From: Symbiodinium natans
Lineage: Eukaryota; Sar; Dinophyceae; Suessiales; Symbiodiniaceae
DNA length: 64,000 bases
Assembly: GCA_905221605.1 (NCBI GenBank)
Contig: CAJNDS010002068.1
Span: 1,082,751-1,146,750 of the forward strand
Reading direction: 5' to 3'
Shown here: positions 31,210 to 42,129 of the stretch, piece after piece
Layout: each line of letters starts with the position of its first letter
Numbering within the stretch: position 1 is the stretch's first letter
Notes under the pieces: model-generated
Database searches by the model: none
What the model was told of the DNA's origin: nothing
What the model saw: the letters and a program-made list of their open reading frames with translations, nothing else
Position numbers and translations under genes: made by a program

Positions 31210-32800
31210 ATGCTTCAAGTCACAGTAGCTTTGCCGAGCGGCAAAAGGAAATGTCTTACGGTCCCGCAGTCCGCCACAGTGAGAGATCTGAAACTTCTCG
31301 CCCAAACCACTTTTTGTCGAGGAGTTTTGCGGCTTGTGTCAGCGGCAGGGCAAGTCCTGCGCAACCTTGAGGAACCTCTGCAAACTGCGGGGGTGCAAGA
31401 AGGGGACTGCCTTACTGCCGTTGCACCTCCAGCAAACATAGCCGCAACTCGAAAAGTATCCATGTATACAAACGAGGGAGGATTTGCTTTGTGGTGCTGC
31501 GGAGGCGACCATTTGATCTCATGGGGATCTGCAGATGTTCAGGTTGAGGACGTCTTTGAGGATGTGCAAAAGACTCAGGCGACATGTGTTTCCTTTGCTG
31601 CCTTGCTGTCGGACAAATCGGTGGTCGCGTGGGGTTGCATACGTGATGGTGGTGACAGCTCTGAAGTAGAAGATGAGTTGACAGATGTACAGCATATTCA
31701 GGCAACTATCAGTGCTTTTGCTGCCATACGGTCAGACGGATCGGTTATCACTTGGGGCAGCCCATTTGAGGGTGGTGACAGCTCCCAAGTGCAAAGTCAG
31801 CTGAAGAATGTGCAGCATATTCAGGCAACTCAAACAGATTTTGCTGCCATACTGTCGGATGGATCAGTGGTTACTTGGGGCAACCCATATCATGGTGGTG
31901 ACAGCTCTGAAGTGCAAAGTCGGCTCCGGAATGTACAGCATACTCAGGCAACATCCGGTGCTTTTGCTGCCATACTGTCAGAGGGATTAGTGGTTACTTG
32001 GGGGGATTCTGATTGTGGTGGCGACAGCTCTGAAGTGCAAAGTCGGCTGAAGAATGTACAGCATATTCAGGCAACTGAGCATGCTTTGGCTGCCATACTG
32101 TCGGATGGATCAGTGGTTACTTGGGGCAACCCATATCATGGTGGTGACAGCTCTGAAGTGCAAAGTCGGCTCCGGAATGTACAGCATATTCAGGCAACAT
32201 TCGGTGCTTTTGCTGCCATACTGTCGGATGGATCAGTGGTTACTTGGGGCAACCCATATCATGGTGGTGACAGCTCTGAAGTGCAAAGTCGGCTCCGGAA
32301 TGTACAGCATATTCAGGCAACATTCAGTGCTTTTGCTGCCATACTGTCGGATGGATCAGTGGTTACTTGGGGCAACCCATATCGTGGTGGTGACAGCTCT
32401 GACGTGCAAAATCGGCTCCGGAATGTACAGCATATTCAGGCAACATTCAGTGCTTTTGCTGCCATACTGTCGGATGGATCAGTGGTTACTTGGGGGGGAT
32501 TCTGATGGTGGTGGTGACAGCTCTGAAGTGCAAAGTCGGCTGAAAAGAGTACAGCATATTCAGGCAACTGAGCATGCTTTTGCTGCCATACTGTCAGATG
32601 AATCAGTGGTTACGTGGGGCCATCCAGATGGTGGTGGTGACAGCTCTGAAGTGCAAAGTCAGCTTCGGAATGTGTGTCAGATTCAGGCATCCAACCATGC
32701 TTTTGCTGCCATTCGGTCAGATGGATTTGTTGTCACTTGGGGCCACCCAGCTAGTGGTGGTGACAGCTCTGAAGTGCAAGATGAGATCGGAGATTTGTAG
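31210..32800 (+). CDS. Ubiquitin-like domain plus RCC1-type repeats, intronless, one frameshift
   Basis: A contiguous reading of about 530 codons without introns or telomere repeats. The N-terminal 75 residues (MLQVTVALPSGK, TVRDLKLLAQTTF, LQTAGVQEGDCLTA) are ubiquitin-like. About ten 41-residue (123 bp) repeats follow, each of the form AFAAILSDGSVVTWG then GGDSSEVQSRLRNVQHIQAT, an RCC1-like repeat often annotated as HERC-like in dinoflagellates. At 32492-32498 a run of seven G replaces the six at the equivalent place near 31996. This shifts the frame: one frame stops at 32505, the other continues to TAG 32800. A sequencing or assembly error in the homopolymer is as likely as a real lesion. 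An ATG five codons upstream (31195) is an alternative start. It lies in the gap between exons 29931 and 34351 and is most likely a nested or retroposed copy. Neighbouring repeats differ by few bases, suggesting recent gene conversion. Confidence 0.85.
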
Positions 32801-33373
32801 CGTTGCAGCAGGATTTTTGAGCAATTTGGCGCAGCAAAATGCAGCAGCAAGAGGGGGTACTTGCAGGCCAACTGCGGTGGAGGGACCAACAAGTAGCATT
32901 TTCTTACATCAAGAGAGTTCTTCCAGTAAGAGATTCGCAACTTTGCAGGTAGTTGCTACGTGCATGTGTTCGATGAGCCGGGTTTTCGGATGTGAGATGA
33001 CAAGTTGCGGTCTGCTTCCGGGGGGTTAAGCTGAAATGAACAGGGCCACCGCTCTGTTGCTACTTTCCTCGCTGAAATGCTTGCGGTCCATCATCGCAAG
33101 TGCCGATCTCTCACCATGTGCGCTGTGTGTTACTAGAGTCACTGTGGGTCAAGGGCCACCCCTGGCTGTTCACATGCCAAAGAGTGGATCAAGCTGGTCC
33201 GTGTTGAAGTGTTCATCCATATTACTGCAGCAGTTTTGTGGTTCAGGGTTTAAGTTTAGGGTTTAGGGACTATTAGTTAATGACCCATTTTATCCAATAG
33301 CCTCATATGAGCTTAACCAACCAACATTGGACCCGAAACCCTAAACCTTATTACAATACCGCTGTCCCCTTAG

Positions 33374-33562
33374 GCAACCCTAAACCCTAAACCCTAAACC
33401 CTAAACCCTAAACCCTAAACCCTAAAACCTAAACCCGAAACCCGAAACCCTAAAACCTAAACCCTAAACCCTAAACCCTAAACCCTAAACCCTAAACCCT
33501 AAACCCTAAACCCTAAACCCTAAACCCTAAACCCTAAACCCTAAACCCTAAACCCTAAACCC
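33374..33562. repeat. CCCTAAA array
   Basis: About 26 units with a few CCCGAAA/CCTAAAA variants. A small TTTAGGG piece (33240-33270) sits 100 bp upstream across an unrelated spacer, again head-to-head. Confidence 0.92.
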
Positions 33563-34350
33563 TGAACGCAACCATTCCCGATCTCCCTGAGTCGCCTGAA
33601 ACCCTTTGAAGCCCGAAGACACAATGCAGCCCTAATGCGGAAGCCCAGGACCCTCAATCCTAAACCCCTGAACCCCCGACCAAGTCCGATAACCCTAAAC
33701 CGTAACTCTAAACCCTGAATCTGAAGCCCCTCAACCCCTAAATCCCTGGGATTAAAATTTGGGGACGCCCCAAAGCCCCCCAAACCTCGGGGCGAAGACG
33801 CCCTGACCTCCAAGCCCTTCAACTTTAGGGTTTAAGGTTTCGGGTTCAGGCTTTAGGGTTTAGGGTTTAGGGTTTAGGGTGTAGGGATAGTTGCAAACCC
33901 TGCGAGCCCTGTAAGACAGACCTTTTAAACTCAAGGCCTAAAGCCCTAGAAGCCCTACGTACCCCAGCACTGAACCCCTAGCCCTTCCTTACCCCGAAGC
34001 CCTCCTTGATCAATTCTCAAAACTATGGTCCCTTTTTGGGTACCCTAAATAGCAGGGGCCGCCTTATGATAAGGACCCGTAATTTAGCGAAGCGACCATG
34101 TACTCTAAACAGAAGCCCTTAACCCTAAGAGCCATCGAGAAGGTAACCTAATAAACCCTAAACCCCAACGCCAAAACCCCTCGCCCTTAACCCTTAACCC
34201 GAAACCCTAAACCCTTAACCCCACACCCTAACCCCAAACCCTAAACCCTGAACCCCAAAACCCTAAGCCCTTAACCCCCAAACCCTTAACCCTCAACCCC
34301 AAACCCTAAACCCCCAAACCCTAAAACCCTTGAATCCCTAAACAGCGAAG

Positions 34351-34416
34351 GTGAAGAGCCGCCGGTCGATGTTGAAGCACGACACGCTGAAGCTCCTGCT
34401 GCCAGACGAAAGCGAA
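34351..34416 (+). CDS. Exon, basic/amphipathic, unassigned
   Basis: After GCGAAG: VKSRRSMLKHDTLKLLLPDE then SE; GC donor (GCATGG) at 34417. Phase 0 at both ends, in line with 29931 and 34834. CCCTAAA variants lie to the left; to the right come a G run and TTTAGGG. A second frame is also open. Confidence 0.6.
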
Positions 34417-34444
34417 GCATGGAGCTGGGGGGGGGGGGGAGGCT

Positions 34445-34555
34445 GGGTTTAGGGTTTAGGGTTTAGGGTTTAGGGTTTAGGGTTTAGGGTTTAGGGTTTA
34501 GGAATTAGGGTTTAGGGTTTAGGGTTTAGGGTTTAGGGTTTAGGGAATAAGGTTT
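34445..34555. repeat. TTTAGGG array after exon 34416
   Basis: About 15 units, separated from the exon by a G run. It opens the intron whose other end has CCCCAAAA and CCCTAAG units. Confidence 0.9.
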
Positions 34556-34588
34556 AGGGTTCAGGGTTGCAGCCGAGAAGCGCATTAA

Positions 34589-34684
34589 AACCCCAAAACC
34601 CCAAAACCCCAAAACCCCAAAACCCCAAAACCCCAAAACCCCAAAACCCCAAAACCCCAAAACCCCAAAACCCCAAAACCCCAA
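34589..34684. repeat. CCCCAAAA octamer array
   Basis: Twelve perfect copies of CCCCAAAA, the unit of hypotrich ciliate telomeres, merging into CCCTAAA and CCCTAAG units to 34815. Probably a homogenised variant of the local heptamer, not ciliate DNA. Confidence 0.93.
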
Positions 34685-34833
34685 ACCCTAAACCCTAAAC
34701 CCTAAGCCCTAAGCCCTAAGCCCTAAACCCTAAGCCCTTAGCCCGAAACCCTAAACCCCAAACCCCAAACCCTAAACCCTAAACCCCAAACCCTAAGCCC
34801 TGAGCCCTAAGCCCTGGGTGGCGAAGGAGCGAG

Positions 34834-34911
34834 CTGCGGCTGTACTTTGGCGACCTTCAGGCTCGCCTGGGCCAGCAGCGAGCGAATGAGTTCTTCTACC
34901 ACCTGAGCAAG
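34834..34911 (+). CDS. Exon LRLYFGDLQARLG, unassigned
   Basis: After GAGCGAG: LRLYFGDLQARLGQQRANE then FFYHLSK; GC donor (GCTGGA) at 34912, then TTTAGGG arrays. 26 codons, phase 0. It looks like a well-folded helical segment but I do not recognise the family. Confidence 0.7.
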
Positions 34912-35419
34912 GCTGGATACTGGGTTTAGGGTTTAGGGATCAGGGTTTAGGGTTTCGGGTTTAGGGCTTAGGGCTTTAGGGCTTTAAGGTGTTCAGGGGC
35001 TTTAGATGTTTAGGGGTTTAAGGGTTTACGGGTCTAGGGCTTCGAAGTTCTTGGCTGACGATTTCCCTCAACTTCCTTGTCAGATTAAGAACAACTCGGT
35101 CTAGGGCGTTGAGGGCATATTTGTTTGTGGTTCGGGCCTTGGCTTCCCAGAGAGCCCCAAAGCCCTCAATTAAGGACCACGCCTTAACACGATATAGGGA
35201 TCCTCAGTATGAGTAAGGTCTTTTCCTTAGTTGAAGAACACGATTAAAGTAGTTAGGGATCCGTAGTAAGAGGCGTATTCCTGAATTATGGGGACTCTTT
35301 GCGTTTGAGGTGCAGGATACTTTCTTTTAATACGCGAGAGCTAAGGGGGAGTCGAGATGGTCTGGTTTAAGGTTTACGATGTTGGGTTTAGGGTTTGATA
35401 TTCACTAGCCGTCTCGTGT

Positions 35420-35814
<395 letters not shown>

Positions 35815-36400
35815 TCATCAATGCTACACACACACACACACACACCTGGTTCTTTACCTCTCTCTCTGTACTATTTGCTTAAGAACCCCCCTAAATGAAA
35901 GATATTCCTCCCTTTCTTGCCCTTGAGAGGAAGAACATCTAATTTTTTCAGGGGTTCTTAAGCAATCAGTGGCTCTGTTGTGGTGGGCTTTGGGCTTTGC
36001 ATCGCTTACAGGGTTATTCATGCGAGTCATACTCGGACCCCTAAAAATGTACACCTAAGAGACTCCCTTCACATACCCCCAATATGGCAGTTATATTCCC
36101 TTGGAGGATCTCTCAAAAGGGTAAAACTCCAAAAGCCCTGAATCCCCTAAAGCTCCCTAACACCTGAAACCCCGAACTCGAAACCGCTAGACACCCCAAA
36201 CACACTAAATAGACCCTAACCCTAAATCCTCACAGCCTAAACCCTAAATGCCAAACCCCCCTAAACCTTAAACCCTAGAACGCAAATCCTAAACCCCTAA
36301 ACCCCTAAACCCCTAAACCCCTAAACCCCTAAACCCCTAAACCCCTAAACCAGTAAACCCCTAAACCCCTAAACCCCTAAACCCCTAAACCCCTAAACCC

Positions 36401-36500
36401 NNNNNNNNNNNNNNNNNNNNNNNNNNNNNNNNNNNNNNNNNNNNNNNNNNNNNNNNNNNNNNNNNNNNNNNNNNNNNNNNNNNNNNNNNNNNNNNNNNNN
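36401..36500. other. Assembly gap of 100 N
   Basis: Exactly 100 N, so a conventional scaffold gap of unknown size. CCCCTAAA octamers run into it from the left, and an inverted-repeat element of the TAGCCCAGT family, minus its left end, follows. Confidence 0.99.
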
Positions 36501-36652
36501 CCTTTTTTTGGTTCTGGGTTCCCTTATAAAGTAGCCAACCCACAAAAGGGCGCCCTTATTACAATATCGGGCTACTGGGCTACCCTAAACCCTAAACCCT
36601 AAACCCTAAACCCTAAACCCTAAAACCTAAACATGGTTAGTGGGCCACCAAG

Positions 36653-36727
36653 GAGCGCCACGCACCAAACCTTGATGTGGGCGACAGGGAGCTGCCTGCT
36701 GGATGCTCCTGGCGAAGGCTCCTGAGG
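36653..36727 (+). CDS. Exon after gap and inverted-repeat element, unassigned
   Basis: Begins after GGCCACCAAG, the end of a TAGCCCAGT-family element. ERHAPNLDVGDRELPAGC then SWRRLLR; donor GTGGTT at 36728. 25 codons, phase 0 at both ends. The intron before it contains the 100-base N gap, so an exon could be missing. Confidence 0.6.
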
Positions 36728-37001
36728 GTGGTTTCCTGGGTCCCTGAATAGGGTCCCTTGAACCTCCTTTAAGGGGTTCTGATGTAAGGGCCCTTAATGT
36801 GTAAAGGGTACCCTTTTAAGGGCCCATACTAAGGAACCATGTAACTAACTACCCTAAACCCTAAGCCCTAAACCCTAAACCCTAAACCCTTGGCTAGACG
36901 GGTGGCAAAGAAAAAGCCTGTAAAACCCTAAGAAAGGCGAGTTTACTTTGGATGCTGAGCCCTAAGCCCTAAACCCTAAACCCTAAACCCGAAACCCTCA
37001 G

Positions 37002-37109
37002 AAAGGCGAGTTTACTTTGGATGCTGACAGAAGCACCATTGGCCCAATGGTTCGGCAGATGGTCTTGTCTAAGCTGCTCCACTACCTCGAGCGTCTCGGA
37101 CGCCTGGAA
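37002..37109 (+). CDS. Exon KGEFTLDADRS, unassigned
   Basis: After CCTCAG: KGEFTLDADRSTIGPMVRQM then VLSKLLHYLERLGRLE; donor GTAGCC at 37110, followed within a few bases by a long TTTAGGG array. 36 codons, phase 0. Its first 27 bases, with the AG, are duplicated exactly about 70 bp upstream (36931-36958). Confidence 0.72.
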
Positions 37110-37118
37110 GTAGCCGGG

Positions 37119-37208
37119 TTTAGGGTTTAGGGTTTAGGGTTTAGGGTTTAGGGTTTAGGGTTTAGGGTTTAGGGTTTAGGGTTTAGGGTTTAGGGTTTAG
37201 GGTTTAGG
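37119..37208. repeat. TTTAGGG array after exon 37109
   Basis: About 13 perfect units starting ten bases after the GTAGCC donor. Confidence 0.93.
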
Positions 37209-37264
37209 GCTTTGCTTTCTCTTTGTGTTGCGTGGCGTTAAAAGAATCGGGACCCGGAACCCGT

Positions 37265-37815
37265 GTTTTTTTTTTGTTGTGGGTGCTTTTTTGCTGTGGG
37301 TGCTTTTTTCGGGTGCCGCCCCGGTGAGTGAGTGACCTGGTGCGTGTCGCTCCCGCACCCGCAGCAAAAAAAAAAACGCGCCCCCGCACCCGCAGCAAAA
37401 AAAAAAGCGCGCCCCGCACCCAGCCAAAAAAAAACGGCCCCCCACCCCCCCCTTCCCCTTCACCCCCCCAACTTCCTCAACCCCGCCGGTGAGTGAGTGA
37501 CCTGGCGCGTGTCGCCCCGCACCAGCAGCAAAAAAAAAAAAAAGCGCACCCGCACCAGCAGAAAAAAAAAAAAAACGAAACCCCCCCCCCCCCTCCCCCC
37601 CCCCCTTCCTCACACCCCCCAGGTGATCGTGAGTGACCTGGCGCGTGTTCCCCCGCCCCCGCACCCGCGCAAAAACAAAAGATAACGCGCGTCCCCCCGC
37701 CCCCGCAGCAAAAAAGAAATCCGCCAACCCCGCCGCAGGCAAAAAAAAAAATAACAAAAAAAACCCGGCCCCCCCCCCCCCCACCCCCCCCCTTTCCTCC
37801 CCACCCCCCAGGTCA
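37265..37815. repeat. Degenerate repeats: CCGCACCCGCAGC plus A runs
   Basis: Units of CGCACCCGCAGC followed by 8-13 A, and larger blocks that start GTGAGTGAGTGACCTGGCGC at about 37323, 37488 and 37627, each ending in a C-rich tract. Similar A-run units return at 39285-39450. Long open frames here are low-complexity artefacts. Confidence 0.8.
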
Positions 37816-37869
37816 TTTGTTTTGCAATTTCCTCCCCAACCCCGTCCCCAACGCCCCCCCTCCTTTAAA

Positions 37870-38410
37870 CTGTGCAAGCGTTTTTTTCAAAGCACTGAAT
37901 CCTTCCCAAGGCCATCATGTGAGCATTGTGTTTGCAAACGGTGGAAGGAGGGCTGCACCCCGCCCGACCCCCCCCCTCTTTATAACCGTGCCAGGTCGCT
38001 TCTCAGCATATGAATCCTGTCCAAGCCTATCATGCAAGCATTGGGTTTGCAAATGGGGGGGGGCTGCGCCCCCCCCAAACCCCCCCCGCTTCTTAAAGCC
38101 ATGCCGCTTGCTTCAAAGCAAATGACTCCTTTCCGAACCCATCATGAGAGCATTCCCCCCCGCTTGAAAGCTTGAAAGGGGGGGGGTGGGGCTGCGCTTT
38201 TTAGCCGGGCAAACTTGCTTCAATCACACGAATCCCTTCCAAACCCATGATGATGCGAGCATTGTGTTTGCAAATGGGGGGCTGCGCCCCCCCCAACCCC
38301 CCCGCTTTTTTTAGCCGGCAAGCCTGCTTCAAAGCTTACGAATCCCTTCCAAACCCATAATGCGGGCATTGTGTTTTCAAATGCGGCGGTCTGCGCAGCC
38401 CCCAACCCCC
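37870..38410. repeat. About five degenerate tandem units of 110-120 bp
   Basis: Each unit has GAATCCCTTCCAAACCCAT, then GCGAGCATTGTGTTTGCAAA, then GGGGGGCTGCGCCCCCCC, a hairpin. Units begin near 37885, 38005, 38115, 38225 and 38335 and diverge in base and length. Confidence 0.8.
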
Positions 38411-38419
38411 TGAAGAAAG

Positions 38420-39285
38420 AGGGAATATATGCTTGCTTTCCTACGAAAACTCAGACCTTATGGTGGAAGTTGAATTTTCCGTGTAAAAATAGAGATATAA
38501 ACGTCTTCTTAGTAAAGAATCGAGAAAATAGAGCTTGTGTTATGAGACATGAACAAAAACACTTGTTGTCTACGAGTCACAAATAGAGATAATGCATGAA
38601 TTAGCTTTTCATGTATTCCTCTCTCATGTCTTCCTCGTGAAATAAAGAGAAGAAGTCTGAAAATACTGACAAAATAAGAAACTATAGAACAATAGAGGTT
38701 TTCGCTATACAATATAGAGAAATTAGAAGCTTCCTATGACAACATAGAGGAAAATAGAGGCTTTCATACGAAAATATAGCGAAAATACAAAGTGTTTTCA
38801 TATTAAAATGTAGAGGTCTTGATATTCAAATATAGAGAATAGAGGTTTTCATGTTCAAATGTTAAGACAATGGAGGTTTGCCTATTCAGAGACAGAGAAA
38901 ATAATGGGCTTCCTATTAAAATTAGGACAAGAGGAACAAAAACACTTTTAATTGCAAGTCACATATTGAGATAACACAGAGAATAAGTCTCTCATGTCTT
39001 CCTCATTAAATATAGAGGAAAACTATGACGATATAGACAAAAATAGAGAGAAATAGAGGTTTTAGTTATAAAATAGAGAGAAATAGAGGTTTTCGAATTG
39101 AAGTATAGAGAAATTAGAAGAACTAGAGGTTTTCATGCTAAATGTAGAGAAAATAGAGGTTTTCATATTCAAATATAGAGAAGAAAGAGGTTTTCCTATT
39201 CAAATATAGAGGAGAAAGAGGTTTTCCTATTGAAAATTAGAGAAAATAAAGGTTTTCATAGTAAAATATAGAGAAAACAGCAAAA
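38420..39285. repeat. AT-rich block of degenerate ATAGAGAAAATAGAGGTTTTC repeats
   Basis: About 860 bp, far richer in A and T than the rest. Loosely spaced copies of AATATAGAGAAAATAGAGG and TTTTCATATTCA occur, unit length roughly 35-60 bp. No telomere-like units and no convincing frame. It differs sharply from everything around it. Confidence 0.75.
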
Positions 39286-39483
39286 ACGCTCCGCACCTGC
39301 AGCAAAAAAAAAGGCGCCCCCACGGCACCCGCAACAGAAAAAAAAACGCGCCCCCGCACCCGCAGCAAAAAAAAAACGCGCCCCCCGCACCCGCAGCAAA
39401 AAAAAAACGCGCCCCCGCACCCACAGCAAAAAAGCACCCGCAACAAAAAAAAAAGCACTCTTACCCTCGTTCAATTATCCTGG

Positions 39484-39804
39484 GTGTCACAAAAGCCTAC
39501 CCCGACCCCAGCCCCAGCTCCATCAGCTCCAGGCTTGGGGGGCCGCCCAAAACGCCAGCCTCAGCCCCAGCCCCAGCCCCAGCCCCAGCCCGCCCAACAG
39601 CCCCGCCCGAGCCCCAGCCCCAGCCCCAGCACCTGCAGAAAGGGCTTTACAGGACCTCATCCCAGCCAGCAAAAATCAGCAGCCGCACCCGTCCAAGCCC
39701 GCCCAAAAGCTGTCGGTCATAGCCTCACCCAAAGCAGAAAAGCCTCACCCAAAGCAAAAAAAGAAACTTTCGGTCAAAACTTTCGGTCAAAACTCCGGAC
39801 CTGA
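39484..39804 (+). other. Open frame with Pro-Gln repeats, probably low complexity
   Basis: A 106-codon frame with PAPAPSAP, QPQPQPQPQPQ and Lys-rich C-terminal sequence (KASPKAKKETF). It could be an expanded CAGCCC microsatellite or a disordered protein exon. Its position between A-rich repeats and the exon at 39868 leaves it undecided. Confidence 0.3.
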
Positions 39805-39867
39805 ACCCTATACAATTTCTATAAACCCTAAACCCTAAACCCTATAAGCCCTAAACCTCGCAAAAAG

Positions 39868-39942
39868 GAGCTCCAGCGCCAGCATGGACCTCTCCGAGAC
39901 CTCCTGGGCGGCGCGCGGAGCCTCAGCCAGTGCATCACCCTG
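39868..39942 (+). CDS. Exon ELQRQHGPLRDLLGG, unassigned
   Basis: After GCAAAAAG: ELQRQHGPLRDLLGGARS then LSQCITL; GC donor (GCCGCC) at 39943, followed by TTTGGGG/TTTAGGG arrays. 25 codons, phase 0 in keeping with 37109. Helical, no recognised domain. Confidence 0.65.
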
Positions 39943-39949
39943 GCCGCCA

Positions 39950-40450
39950 TGGGGTTTGGGGTTTGGGGTTTAGGGTTTAGGGTTTGGGGTTTGGGGTTTA
40001 GGGTTTTGGGTTTAGGGTTTTGGGTTTGGGGTTTGGGGTTTGGGGTTTAGGGTTTTGGGGTTTGGGGTTTCGGGTTTCGGGTTCTGGTTGGCATGTTCCC
40101 ACTTATTCTAACAGTGCTTACTAGGGATTATAGTACCCCTATGATAACCCCTACTAAGGACTGTTAGTATAAGGGGGACATCCCAAGTTTGCGTTGCAGG
40201 GTTTAGGGTCTAATTAGAGGTTTGGTTTGGGGTACAGGGGGTTTAGGGTTGAGGGCACAGACAGTTTAAGGTTTAAGGTTTGGGGCACAGGTAGTTTCAG
40301 ATCTAGGGTTCAAGGTACAGGCGGCTTGAGGTTTCTGTTTTCAAGGGTACAGGCGCGGTTGGGGTATGGGGTTTACAGTTTAACCAGGGTACCGGCGGCT
40401 TAGGTTTGGGGTTTGGGGTTTGGGGTTTGGGGTTTAGGGTTTAGGCCTGC
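39950..40450. repeat. TTTGGGG/TTTAGGG mixed arrays and inverted-repeat element
   Basis: The 5' part of the intron after exon 39942: TTTGGGG and TTTAGGG units to 40085, an inverted-repeat element (about 40105-40190; relatives near 11480-11580 and 53740-53820), then decayed units with GGGTACAGGCGG spacers. Confidence 0.7.
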
Positions 40451-40942
40451 TCGACTTGAAGCATGTCCACTGCTTCAACAATTATAGCACTGTATAAATA
40501 AAACCCAACAGTTCTGTTTATTACATAAGAAGGAAAGTGGCAACACTAATTTAAGACATTGTCTCTCAGTGCCGGAGGATGCAACGAAGAGCAATTTGGT
40601 TGAGCAGGTCCCTAAACGCTAAACCCTAAACCCCAAACCCTACACCCTAAACCCTAAACCCTTTCTGGAGAACCGGAGCCTATGTGGGGGACAGGAACAA
40701 TGCCGCGGCAAAAGGTGTAAGCCGGTTCTGCCGAAGGCCATGCCGAAGCGACACCGGGAAGCCTTTTTTCAGGCTGAAATGGTGAAAGCCTCGTCCTGTC
40801 CCATTAGGGTTAGGGTTTAGGGTTTAGGGTTTCGGGTTTTGGGTTTTGGGTTTAGGGTTTAGGGTTTCGGGTTTCGGGTTTGGGGTTTAGGGTTTCGGGT
40901 TTCCGGTTTCGCCACTTGGAGCCGAGCTGGCGCCCTAAACAA

Positions 40943-41251
40943 ATGGCTACAAGCGATTTGTGGGTCTCGAACGGCTTATCACCTGCGTTTACGGTTTCAA
41001 ATGTCGAGTCTTCGAAATGGATTTGACCAAGAGAAGCAAGTGGGCTGACGAGACGAGCTCTCCCGATGCCGACACGGTCGCACTCGGGACGGAGTTCCCA
41101 AACGAGGCCCGAAACGCGAAGGACTACATCACAACTGTAGAACGCACGATCGACCGGCTCGGTGAGAGCGGTATGGTCGACAAACAAACGTTTCTCAACG
41201 TTTCAAACCTTCGCCGGATCGAGCAAGACGAGGAGGAGCGCAAGCGAGCCC
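40943..41251 (+). CDS. Unknown ORF inside an intron, possible frameshift
   Basis: One frame, open from 40937 to 41251 and beyond, is rich in Asp/Glu/Lys/Arg (KRSKWADETSSPDAD, NEARNAKDYITTVERTID, NLRRIEQDEEERKR). A second frame starts at a good ATG context (40943) as MATSDLWVSNGLSPAF and stops at TGA 41024. The protein-like part may therefore cross from the second to the first frame near 41020. TTTAGGG lies to its left and CCCTAAA to its right, the reverse of the exon pattern, so it lies in the middle of an intron. Family unknown; it could be a captured foreign gene. Confidence 0.4.
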
Positions 41252-41759
41252 TAAACCCTGCCCTAAAACCCTAGAACCCTGAGACACGAAAAACCCGAAA
41301 ACCCCCAAACCCCAAGACCCTATAAAACCCTAAGACCCTCAGCGCTAGACCCTACAACCCCAAACCCAAGCACCTCCGCAACCCCAAAACCCCACACCGT
41401 AAAACCCGAAAACCCTAAAACCCCGAGAAGCCTAAAGCCCCAGAACCCTAAGACCCTAGAACCCTAAGACCCGAAAACCCCCACAACCCCACACCCTGAA
41501 ACCTGAAACTCCTAAGGCCTAAAGCAAAAAAGATGCCCCATCCCCACAACCCCAAGCCCTAAGACTGTAGCCCCCCTTGGGAATTCTGTTTCATTCTTGT
41601 TCAAAAAGAAAACCCAAGGAATAGCCCTAAACTCTTCAGACCTAAACCCTAAAACCTAAACCCTAAGCCCTAAACCCTAAACCCTACACCCTAAGCCCTA
41701 AACCCTAGACGTGTTTCACTCAAAATGCTTTTCATTCAGGTTCTCAAGGGGGGTATAGG

Positions 41760-42050
41760 AGACCCTCGAACCCTAACCCCTAAACCCTAAACCCCAAACC
41801 CGAAACCCTAAACCCCAAACCCTAAACCCTAAACCCCAAACCCTAAACCCTAAACCCCTAAACCCCTAAACCCCTAAACCCCTAAACCCCTAAACCCCTA
41901 AACCCCTAAACCCCTAAACCGTAAACCCTAACCCCTAAACCCTAAACCCTAAACCCTAAACCCTAAACGCTAAACCCTAAACCCTAAACCCTAAACCCTA
42001 AACCCTAAACCCTAAACCCTAAACCCTAAACCCTAAACCCTAAACCCTAC
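41760..42050. repeat. CCCTAAA and CCCCTAAA arrays before exon 42070
   Basis: Heptamers, a homogeneous block of CCCCTAAA octamers (41845-41920), then heptamers to 42050. The octamer block mirrors that at 36280-36400. Confidence 0.9.
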
Positions 42051-42069
42051 TCCGAGCTACGCGTGCGAG

Positions 42070-42129
42070 GTTGCCAGTGAGGGCTTCGTGCCACCAGCGC
42101 GGCGCTACTGTGGCTCTGGTACTCTGGCA
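42070..42129 (+). CDS. Exon VASEGFVPPARRYCG, unassigned
   Basis: After TGCGAG: VASEGFVPPARRYCGSGTLA. Either a GC donor at 42130 or a GT donor at 42133, which would make the intron start precisely as GTTTAGGG. About 300 bp of CCCTAAA/CCCCTAAA lies before it. Phase 0. Confidence 0.55.

Noticed and set aside
37197-37877. 226-codon minus-strand frame with FFLLRVRG repeats
   Set aside because: Generated by CCGCACCCGCAGC plus A-run repeats; all frames there are low complexity.
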